Source of the DNA: SICV01 sp038045265
GTDB taxonomy: Archaea; Nanobdellota; Nanobdellia; Pacearchaeales; GW2011-AR1
DNA length: 18,556 bases
Direction: 5' to 3'
NCBI GenBank assembly: GCA_038045265.1
Contig: JBBSYL010000023.1
Span: 1-18,556 of the forward strand
The notes below the pieces were generated by a model. The model was not told the DNA's origin. It worked only from the letters and a program-made list of their open reading frames with translations, and did no database searches. Every line of letters starts with the position of its first letter. The first letter of the stretch is position 1. Positions 1 through 6,118 of this stretch are shown one piece after another. The translations under genes were made by a program, and so were the position numbers.

Positions 1-59
1 AACTTGAAGGAAAACATACTATTTAAGCTTAACTCACGATTATCTTACAATATCGTCTT

Positions 60-271
60 TTACGCGCCGTCCTCGGGTGGGGGATGGAATAAGCCAGCAT
101 AAATTCCTATTGGTTTTGTATTGCGATTTTGTTTAAGCATGATTAAACGCCGAATGGTGTGTCTGGTGGGGGGACGCTTAAACGAAGCGAGTGGCAAGGA
201 TTGAGAATTATTTTTGGAACAAAAATAACCTGAATGAAATGAAGGGAAATTTCGATTTTGGTTAATCACCC
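60..271. other. GC-richer non-coding patch, unassigned
   Basis: This stretch before the first gene has locally higher GC, including G/C runs near 64-84 and 165-176, in an otherwise AT-rich region. It holds short inverted repeats (GTTTAA at 131-136 with TTAAAC at 143-148; GGAAT at 86-90 with ATTCC at 103-107). A minus-strand open frame crosses it, but its composition does not look like a protein. GC-rich islands in AT-rich archaeal genomes are often structured RNAs. I could not match it to tRNA, RNase P RNA or SRP RNA: the minus strand has a GGCTTAT word but no partner RNase P motif. Bases 1-59 show nothing I can name. Confidence 0.25.
177..188 (+). repeat. 12-bp direct repeat, copy 1
   Basis: CTTAAACGAAGC occurs here and again at 271-282, with starts 94 bases apart. 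The second copy covers the stop codon of the small membrane protein gene. Function unknown; it may be chance or the remnant of a local duplication. Confidence 0.4.
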
Positions 272-282
272 TTAAACGAAGC
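271..282 (+). repeat. 12-bp direct repeat, copy 2
   Basis: Second exact copy of CTTAAACGAAGC (first at 177-188). It overlaps the 3' end and stop codon (272-274, minus strand) of the small membrane protein gene. Confidence 0.4.
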
Positions 283-550
283 TTATCAGGCCTTTTGCGA
301 GAAGTAAAAGGGCTGGGGCCCAGAGGAATATGGCTGGAAGAGAAAATGCAAGAGAGAGGAGAAGTATTAATGCGAATAAAAAATCTAAGATACTTAATAA
401 CTCTCCCGAGAAAAGGAATAAACTCTTGACAAATAATAAACCAGAACAGAAAATAATGAAAGAAAAGAAGGGAGAAATTCCGAAGATAATCATAAGAAAT
501 GCTATTGCTGATATAATATCTATGCTTCCTAAAACCTTTAATGCAAACAT
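272..550 (-). CDS. Small hydrophobic membrane protein, about four helices
   Basis: A 92-residue protein made almost entirely of hydrophobic residues. Likely membrane helices lie near residues 9-24, 28-47, 53-71 and 73-91, with very few charges (K5, D11, K42, E50, D56, K86). No family motif is recognisable, so the function is unknown. It would sit in the cytoplasmic membrane. The start at 550 is supported by a TATA-like box centred 25 bases upstream, which fits a leaderless transcript. A longer minus-strand frame over the same bases is Lys/Arg/Pro-rich at its C-terminus and looks like a shadow. The gene lies downstream of the surface glycoprotein gene on the same strand but has its own promoter. 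Confidence 0.6.
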   Translation of the reverse strand: MFALKVLGSIDIISAIAFLMIIFGISPFFSFIIFCSGLLFVKSLFLFSGELLSILDFLFALILLLSLAFSLPAIFLWAPALLLLAKGLISFV

Positions 551-570
551 CCAATAAAGGAAAAAGAGGT

Positions 571-580
571 ATTAATAAAG
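571..580 (-). promoter_or_regulatory. TATA box for small membrane protein gene
   Basis: The minus strand reads CTTTATTAAT, centred 25 bases before the ATG at 550. This is the spacing expected for a leaderless archaeal transcript. Confidence 0.5.
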
Positions 581-710
581 ATTATTGGTATGGGGAGGTT
601 GGAAGATAATAATAACCTTAATTATCTCCAATACGCCAATCATATAATCTATCAGTTAATAAATTTGGTTATTCTTACTTCATTTACTTCGAATTGCTAT
701 CTTTATACCT

Positions 711-724
711 AAAAACAAAAAAAG
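711..724 (-). terminator. Oligo-T terminator after surface protein gene
   Basis: The minus strand reads CTTTTTTTGTTTTT about 24 bases after the stop codon of the surface protein gene. Archaeal RNA polymerase terminates at such T runs without needing a hairpin. Confidence 0.5.
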
Positions 725-747
725 ATAAGAAGAAATAAAAGAATAAA

Positions 748-2442
748 TTAATTCTTTCTTCTTGCTACGAACCAAGCAATTAATCCTATTACAACTATTG
801 CTACTATTATCCAACCTATTATCTTTCCTGCTGATGAACCTGATTTCTCTTCAGCTCCTGAATCTGCTCCAGTTGCTGCGTCTTCAGCTTCCTGTTGCGT
901 TGCCTCTGATTCTGCTGTCACCGCTTCATTAATTGGAAGGATTGTAACGTCTGCCTTACCATCTATTATTGAGTTCAATTTTACCGATATGTCGTATGTT
1001 CTATTGCTGTCAAGGTCAAACTTTCTTGTCTCTCCGACAGACATTGTGGCTTCTTGTGGTGTTGAAGCAACCTCAATTGTTGCTGTTGTTGAAGTTAGTG
1101 ACTTGACACCTACATGATGTATAGTTCCAGATACTGATATTCTCACTCTCTGGCTTGCTCCAAGTGTCTTGGCTACTGAACCTTTGTCTTCAATGTCCTG
1201 TGAGTCGTCAACAAATGTGTTTGCCCAAGTCGTCGTACCTGCTGATGAACCTCCTGAACTTCCCCCAAAACTTCCTCCGCCAGTGCATGAGTCTGAAGAG
1301 AATGCTGTTATTGTGGTTCCAGAATTTCCTGCAGCGTCTGTGCAAGTTACTGTGTAGGTGTATGAACTTGAACAGCTTAGCCCCGTCTGAGTCACTGTCT
1401 GACTACTTCCTGAACCTGAAATTGTTGCAGCTTGATTAGTTCCTCCGCCTGATACCGAGCATGTTTTTCCTACTACTCCGCTTGTTGCATCTGATACAGT
1501 AACGTCGATAACTAACTTGCTATTGGTTGAAACTGCGTTCTTTGCAAGAGTTACTGAGGGGGCAGTCCAGTCAATTGTGATATTTTTCTGGATGCCTGTT
1601 GTGTTTGTCGTGTTTGCTCCCAGATTAATTAAATCAGAGTTGTCGTTGATTAATGTTACGTTTATTAAATAGAACCCTTCCAAAATATGTGCTCCAGAGA
1701 AGTTTGTATATATTGTATCATTTAATCCTCCACCTGCATGTGATGTGGTGACATTTGTATAGGTTGCCGTTCCATTTGTATTGTACAAAGAAATATTTGC
1801 AGAGCCAATTCCGCTGTGCGTATCATTAGCAGATATATTGATTAGGACTTCTGTTTTTGTAATATACGTTTCACTAGGGAGAATGAACGCTGCTTGATAA
1901 GGTGCAGTTGTGTCATTTATATGGATTGTTAAATTACGCTCAATGACGGATGAGTGATTGGTTATATCTATGCTTATATTGTATTTACCTGGCGCAGATC
2001 CTGTTAAGTTAAATTGGAATTTACCACTTGACAAGTTTGGTATAAGGCCTCCAGTATCGACGCTTGTATTCGTCCAATTTGCTGTCGATGCAGAGTAATT
2101 GAAGGTTGAGTTCCAGGCAACATAAGTTCCGCTTGTGTCTCTCAACATCGCCCTAAACCCATTAGCACCAAAAGATAATGTTGAACTTGGAAGAGTTACA
2201 TTGACTGAAGTTATGTTAGCACTGAGTGTCTCGTTCACTGTGAAGTTCATAATAACATAAACATCTTCATTTATTGTGGTAATATTTCCGGATGTACTAT
2301 TTCCGGCACTATCTCCTGCACGATTGGTCCAAACCGGAAAGTCAGCAGCAACAAAACTTGCAAGAAACAAAAACGAAAGTGTTATAACAAAGATTGAGGA
2401 AGCAATTATAGTGTTTTTTGCCTGTTTGTTTAATGTTATCAT
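748..2442 (-). CDS. Secreted surface glycoprotein, C-terminally anchored
   Basis: A 564-residue cell-surface protein. Residues 1-33 form a signal peptide (hydrophobic 11-32, likely cleavage after Ala33). Residues 34 to about 385 are Thr/Asn/Ser-rich beta-type Ig-like repeats, with Cys residues in a region near 330-386 that resembles bacterial Ig-like domains. A Gly/Ser linker (387-402) is followed by a second beta domain (about 403-505), an acidic Glu/Ala/Ser linker and a single helix (541-560) ending in Arg-Arg-Lys, so the bulk faces outside. About 28 Asn-X-Ser/Thr sequons, nearly all before residue 330, make it a strong candidate for N-glycosylation. Two glycosyltransferase genes follow upstream on the same strand. 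The exact role (S-layer component, adhesin or other) is unknown. Confidence 0.85.
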   Translation of the reverse strand: MITLNKQAKNTIIASSIFVITLSFLFLASFVAADFPVWTNRAGDSAGNSTSGNITTINEDVYVIMNFTVNETLSANITSVNVTLPSSTLSFGANGFRAMLRDTSGTYVAWNSTFNYSASTANWTNTSVDTGGLIPNLSSGKFQFNLTGSAPGKYNISIDITNHSSVIERNLTIHINDTTAPYQAAFILPSETYITKTEVLINISANDTHSGIGSANISLYNTNGTATYTNVTTSHAGGGLNDTIYTNFSGAHILEGFYLINVTLINDNSDLINLGANTTNTTGIQKNITIDWTAPSVTLAKNAVSTNSKLVIDVTVSDATSGVVGKTCSVSGGGTNQAATISGSGSSQTVTQTGLSCSSSYTYTVTCTDAAGNSGTTITAFSSDSCTGGGSFGGSSGGSSAGTTTWANTFVDDSQDIEDKGSVAKTLGASQRVRISVSGTIHHVGVKSLTSTTATIEVASTPQEATMSVGETRKFDLDSNRTYDISVKLNSIIDGKADVTILPINEAVTAESEATQQEAEDAATGADSGAEEKSGSSAGKIIGWIIVAIVVIGLIAWFVARRKN

Positions 2443-2493
2443 GATGTCTCTTTTTTATGAACCCTTTTTGATTATTCAGTTAAATTTGTCAAG

Positions 2494-2502
2494 TATTTAA
2501 AT
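2494..2502 (-). promoter_or_regulatory. TATA box for surface glycoprotein gene
   Basis: The minus strand reads ATTTAAATA, centred about 56 bases before the ATG at 2442. Transcription would start about 25 bases downstream, leaving a leader of about 30 bases, unlike the leaderless neighbours. I see no clear Shine-Dalgarno sequence in that leader. Confidence 0.4.
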
Positions 2503-2659
2503 CTTACTATTTCAAAGGGGTTCTATAAAAATTGAAAAAATTTTTAGAAATTTTAATTTTTTCCGATGGTAATTTGCTCTTTCTAATTTATTTCATTGAG
2601 GAAAGATTGTTTTTTCTTTTAAAAAATATTTTATCAAATTAGCTCAACTTTTAATTGCT

Positions 2660-3865
2660 TCAAATTTCTAGAAGCTCTTCTCCTGCCATTATCACATCTT
2701 TTGTTTTAATATTCTGCAAACAGTTAAAATTATTTTCAAAAGGAAGTTTTCTCATGCTCTTGTATGCTGGACCTTTATCAATAAGTACTCTATGTCTCTT
2801 GCTGTTCAATGGCCATGCTCCGACACTTTTAGGTACAGAGGGCCCCATTAATTCAACTATCTTGGCTTCAACAGGTTTTTGATAAGCGATATGAACAATG
2901 CTTGTGTCGGTTGCAATAAGCAATTTTGCCTTTTTTAGCAGGGCTACACTTTCTCTTATAGTAAACTTACCGCATACATTTATTATTTTATTTTTTGAAA
3001 GTTCATTTATTTTTTCAGCTAATATGCTCTCACTATCGCTTCCTGTAATTAATATTTTATATCCCTTTTCTGAAAAATGGTCTGCAACTTCTGCATACCT
3101 ATCAAGATTCCATAAATGGGGAGCCCACTTTCCTTGTCTATAAGATTCAGCAACATATTTTCCTCCTGGATGGATAACAATAAATTTGCTTATATTATTT
3201 TTCTTCAAAAATTTATTCGCTTTATTTTCTTCAGTTTTTGTTATCTCAAGAAAGGGTTCTTTCTTTTTAAATCTGAATCCTAAAGATTCTAGCATATCAT
3301 ATCTATAAAGAATCATCGGCTTGTCTGTAAAAGGATTTATTTTTCGTGTACATCCAAACTCTCTCTTGTCAAAGATATTTCTTATGCTAAAACGAGTTCC
3401 GCTTATTACATATTTAATAGAAGCAAAGTCTCTAATTCTAAGTTTGCCGGACGTAAAGATTATTGCTGCGTCAATTTTCTCTTTTCTAATTTTATCAAAC
3501 CAATTTCTCTCATTATATTCAATAGTTTTTATCTTGTCAAGCTTTCCGAATTGCTGTATGGTATTTTTATCGGAGAGAATAAAGATTCTTACATTAGGAT
3601 AATTCCTGCTAAAATCATTTAAAATACCAAGAGTAACAAAGTCCCCCCCAATATTTCCTTTCTCTTGATTTATAAGAACGGCAAGGACATTCTTTATCTT
3701 AGCAGTTTCTATTCTCTTAAACTTGCTGAAATCAAAAATTAACCACACTAAATATTCTAACAGCCTGAATGATTTTCTGAAAAAGGTTGCAGAAAGAGTC
3801 TTAACTTTTTGAAATTTTCCAAGCATGGACATATGTAGACAATGTATTTTATAAAGTCTTCTCAA
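2660..3865 (-). CDS. GT9 family glycosyltransferase (heptosyltransferase-like)
   Basis: A 401-residue enzyme of the ADP-heptose:LPS heptosyltransferase family (GT9, GT-B fold). It has an N-terminal Rossmann half (about 58-200, with QEKGNIGGD at 67-75) and a C-terminal donor-binding half with PGGKY at 233-237, ITGSDSE at 273-279, the family signature TDTSIVHIA at 319-327 (usually DTGxxHLA) and LMGPS at 339-343. The family transfers heptose or similar sugars from nucleotide donors. Here the likely donor is the nucleotide heptose made by the genes further right, which is an inference. The TTG start overlaps the upstream stop by 4 bases (TTGA). ATG codons at 3832 and 3826 are alternatives and would remove residues that precede the conserved fold. 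Confidence 0.85.
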   Translation of the reverse strand: MRRLYKIHCLHMSMLGKFQKVKTLSATFFRKSFRLLEYLVWLIFDFSKFKRIETAKIKNVLAVLINQEKGNIGGDFVTLGILNDFSRNYPNVRIFILSDKNTIQQFGKLDKIKTIEYNERNWFDKIRKEKIDAAIIFTSGKLRIRDFASIKYVISGTRFSIRNIFDKREFGCTRKINPFTDKPMILYRYDMLESLGFRFKKKEPFLEITKTEENKANKFLKKNNISKFIVIHPGGKYVAESYRQGKWAPHLWNLDRYAEVADHFSEKGYKILITGSDSESILAEKINELSKNKIINVCGKFTIRESVALLKKAKLLIATDTSIVHIAYQKPVEAKIVELMGPSVPKSVGAWPLNSKRHRVLIDKGPAYKSMRKLPFENNFNCLQNIKTKDVIMAGEELLEI

Positions 3866-5541
3866 ATATTATGTATGTGGCTCCAATTTTTCTTATCTTG
3901 TATAGAATAGATTATAGATTTTCTAAGTAAGGGGGAGACAATTGAAAGAACTATCATCCTAATAAAGTAGGTTAGCAAAGAAGATTTATTCTTTTTCGAG
4001 AGCAAATAAGCATTAAGCAAGAATCTTTTTTCTAAAGCAGAAGAAGAGAAAACTTCATAATCCATACCTTTTAGTTTTTTGATCTTTACTAGGGGCAGAG
4101 AGATTAAACAAGTATTTTTTTTGTCTATTATATCAATTTCCTTCCCACCGAAAAAAGATCTAAACTTATTCAAATTCCTAATAAAATATTTTTTTGTTGT
4201 AGCAATCTGATTTATTGATAGAATTTGACTGAATTTATCTCCGTCCAATTTATAAAATGCCTTGTAAACACTAGTTAATAGATAATCTCCAAGAATTTTG
4301 TCATTGACATAATAATCGCAACAACATATCTTTTTCTCCGTCTTCTCTAAAGCATATGCTTGAATATAATTTTTGTAATAAGAAGGAATATCATTCCCAT
4401 CTGAAAAGGAAACATAATCAAATCCTTTCAACAATTTTTTAATTTCTTCAGTACTTTTGAAAATATCTCTGCTCTTCAGATTGAAAATTTTTCCACTAAC
4501 TTTTGGAAACTTTTGCACAAAAATTACAGGATTTTCCATAATTTTTTTGAAAAGCCTCTTAAATTCTTCATAAACATTGTGATTCTGAACAGCTTTCTTA
4601 TATGCTCTTTTCGCTATTTTCTCCCCCTCCTTTTCATGCTTTAGATAATAATTTATTTTTTTTATAAGATCTCTTTTGTCTTTGAACATTACTATCTCTT
4701 TTCCGTTTTTGAAAAGTCTAAGATAGCCTTCAAAGTAGTCAACAAGGCTGAACGATTTGCACAAGCCAAACTCAAACACTCTCCCTTTGATGTGTGGTTT
4801 TCCATCCTTATTTCTGGATAAAGCAAGGTTTATCTTGCTCTGGCTTATGCATTTAACCATGTCCTCTGTTTTTAATGGTCCTGCACAGAAATCTTTAAAC
4901 TCTGAGTAATCTGTCCAACCGTTTCCAAAAATCCTCAGATTAATTTTATTTTTTATTAAAAATCTTGCAAAATCTCTTCTGGTATCTGAAGTTTTTCCTA
5001 TAAATGTCACATCATATATTTTTTCAGTTTTTACTGGCTTAAACGTGTCTGAATTTACTCCTACTGTTCTGTAAATATTTTTTATTCCGTCTTTGTAATA
5101 GTTATCCATATAGCTGACTTGTGCTACTAAAGTGCAGTCCACAAAAAGTGCCTGATATCTTTTTAGCGGTTCAAAATCTTTATCATCATCTCCTGAAAAA
5201 GCAATTATTTTGGTTGATGGAGAAATTTTTTTTATTTTATCCATTGTCTCTATAGTCATTTCCTCCCTTCTAACAATCAGAAAAATATAATGGGGTTTTT
5301 CTTTTTCAACCAAAGATAAGAGAAGAGAATTCATTTTGTCGGAGCCGTAAAGATACCTCATCTTTCTTGGATCGAATAAGATTGTCTTTCCAAACAATCT
5401 TTTTAACGGGAGATAATAATTTTGATAAGGAGTATCTTTTTTGCTTGAACAGTTCCAAAAAGCAAAAATTAGTTTCTGCTTTTTGAGTGCCTTTTCAACT
5501 TCTTTCATAGGTATACTTCCCTTGTTCTTTTCAGTTTTCAT
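3862..5541 (-). CDS. CgeB-like glycosyltransferase with extra C-terminal domain
   Basis: A 559-residue protein. Residues from about 25 to 335 match the CgeB/GT1-like pattern: a divergent N-terminal half, then HIKGRVFEFGLC (about 248-259) with a following Asp-Tyr-Phe-Glu and a Phe-Lys-Asp segment, as in Glyco_trans_1_2 domains that bind the nucleotide donor. After about residue 350 there is a second region of about 200 residues. Its segment FDYVSFSDGND resembles the catalytic core of a GT-A (GT2-type) transferase, but it is short and lacks a convincing full domain. The C-terminus (about 515-540) is hydrophobic and may associate with the membrane. Sugar specificity is unknown. The gene overlaps the GT9 gene downstream, so the two are probably co-transcribed and act on one glycan. 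Confidence 0.75.
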   Translation of the reverse strand: MKTEKNKGSIPMKEVEKALKKQKLIFAFWNCSSKKDTPYQNYYLPLKRLFGKTILFDPRKMRYLYGSDKMNSLLLSLVEKEKPHYIFLIVRREEMTIETMDKIKKISPSTKIIAFSGDDDKDFEPLKRYQALFVDCTLVAQVSYMDNYYKDGIKNIYRTVGVNSDTFKPVKTEKIYDVTFIGKTSDTRRDFARFLIKNKINLRIFGNGWTDYSEFKDFCAGPLKTEDMVKCISQSKINLALSRNKDGKPHIKGRVFEFGLCKSFSLVDYFEGYLRLFKNGKEIVMFKDKRDLIKKINYYLKHEKEGEKIAKRAYKKAVQNHNVYEEFKRLFKKIMENPVIFVQKFPKVSGKIFNLKSRDIFKSTEEIKKLLKGFDYVSFSDGNDIPSYYKNYIQAYALEKTEKKICCCDYYVNDKILGDYLLTSVYKAFYKLDGDKFSQILSINQIATTKKYFIRNLNKFRSFFGGKEIDIIDKKNTCLISLPLVKIKKLKGMDYEVFSSSALEKRFLLNAYLLSKKNKSSLLTYFIRMIVLSIVSPLLRKSIIYSIQDKKNWSHIHNI

Positions 5542-5561
5542 TTAAAATACTCCCAGAAAAC

Positions 5562-5569
5562 CTTTATAA
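5562..5569 (-). promoter_or_regulatory. TATA box for glycosyltransferase operon
   Basis: The minus strand reads TTATAAAG, centred about 25 bases before the ATG at 5541. It would drive the CgeB-like and GT9 pair. Confidence 0.5.
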
Positions 5570-5643
5570 TCATTTAGGTTTCAAGTATCTACTTAGAATT
5601 ATGAAGTAAAATGCAAGTAAAAGAAATATATTCTATTTATGAG

Positions 5644-5819
5644 ATCAAAAACACGATGTGCTACCATGTCCTAAAGGACATGGTTTGTGACAAGCACTCG
5701 TGTCATCAAGGACGTAAGTCCTTGAATGCCATCAAGAATTGGAAATTCTTGAGGTTAGGATGTTCAAGATGCAACCTAGTCTTAAAAGACGAGGTTTTCT
5801 GTCAAGCATCTTGACATAA
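5644..5819 (+). repeat. 176-bp structured repeat, copy 1
   Basis: It matches 15637-15812 at 175 of 176 positions; the one difference is A5778 versus C15771. It folds into four consecutive hairpins. Hairpin I: ACACGA/TCGTGT plus GTGCT/AGCAC with bulged T5657, enclosing a 9-bp stem with TAAA loop at 5663-5684. Hairpin II: CAAGGAC/GTCCTTG with GTAA loop at 5707-5724. Hairpin III: CAAGAAT/ATTCTTG at 5733-5751. Hairpin IV: ATGT/ACAT plus CAAGATGC/GCATCTTG with bulged T5764, enclosing a 10-bp stem with TAAA loop at 5773-5796. A5778 creates a mismatch in the last inner stem. No target-site duplication is visible. It could be a non-autonomous mobile element or a structured RNA. The strand given is arbitrary. 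Confidence 0.9.
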
Positions 5820-5859
5820 TTATTACTACCTTTTGCCTGTTAAGATATAGAGAACTGCG

Positions 5860-5892
5860 TTGGATAGATTACATTTTGTATGCGGTTATCCA
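5860..5892 (+). repeat. Imperfect hairpin
   Basis: TGGATA near 5860 pairs with TATCCA near 5892, and the sequence between them forms a second imperfect stem around ACATTTTGT. It is preceded by a word (TATAGAGAACTG) similar to one at 10113-10124 beside another hairpin that also uses ATGGATAA/TTATCCAT arms. This hints at a shared family of intergenic palindromes, but the similarity is weak. Confidence 0.3.
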
Positions 5893-5899
5893 TATATAC

Positions 5900-5943
5900 A
5901 TATTGATAATTTATTCTATGTAACTTTAGAAAGCTAAGCTCTT
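5900..5943 (+). repeat. 44-bp repeat, copy 1
   Basis: This matches the reverse complement of 12512-12554 with three mismatches and one one-base gap. The last 19 bases (5925-5943, TTTAGAAAGCTAAGCTCTT) are identical. In both places it lies upstream of a sugar-gene promoter and points toward that gene. Here it is about 175 bases before the SDR gene at 6119. It could be a regulatory element or the end of a decayed mobile element. Confidence 0.6.
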
Positions 5944-5976
5944 ACGGTTTCAACAATAAAGTTGTCAGATTAATAC

Positions 5977-6044
5977 ATGTTAAGTCCAACCCATAAGTTA
6001 ACATTTTCACACAATCTTCATTAAAGATAAAAATTATTGTGAAA
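5977..6044 (+). repeat. Two back-to-back inverted repeats
   Basis: ATGTTAA (5977-5983) pairs with TTAACAT (5998-6004). Immediately after it, TTTCACA (6005-6011) pairs with TGTGAAA (6038-6044). ATGTTAAGT recurs at about 6053. The position upstream of the 6119 promoter would suit regulator binding, but 7-bp arms in AT-rich DNA can be chance. Apart from the listed repeats and promoter I see no gene in 5542-6118. Confidence 0.3.
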
Positions 6045-6089
6045 TGAATTATATGTTAAGTTAGAAGTTTACTTTACAATACAATAATC

Positions 6090-6098
6090 TTTATAAAT
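6090..6098 (+). promoter_or_regulatory. TATA box for heptose operon
   Basis: TTTATAAAT is centred 25 bases before the ATG at 6119, giving a leaderless start for the SDR and HddC-HddA operon. Confidence 0.6.
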
Positions 6099-6118
6099 GA
6101 AAAAAATGTCCGCCCCTC

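Noticed and set aside
60..271. RNase P RNA, because the minus strand carries a GGCTTAT word near a C-rich segment
   Set aside because: The partner conserved GAGGAAAGTCC-type region and the ACAGAA part of the same motif are absent.
60..554. A 164-residue minus-strand open frame spanning the first 550 bases
   Set aside because: It overlaps the 92-residue membrane protein in another frame, and its C-terminal part is a Lys/Arg/Pro-rich mix unlike a folded protein. The 92-residue frame has the coherent hydrophobic pattern, and the promoter fits it slightly better.
1155..1439. Plus-strand frames over the surface protein gene
   Set aside because: They are antisense shadows of a well-supported secreted protein with signal peptide, sequons and anchor.
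5611..5814. A 67-residue plus-strand protein and its counterpart at 15607-15807
   Set aside because: Most of each frame lies in the hairpin repeat, and the N-termini differ because they come from unrelated flanks. It is treated as a structured element; the internal 52-codon frame is kept only as a low-interest finding.
5644..5819. CRISPR array or leader
   Set aside because: The palindromes differ from one another and are not regularly spaced identical repeats, and no Cas gene is present.
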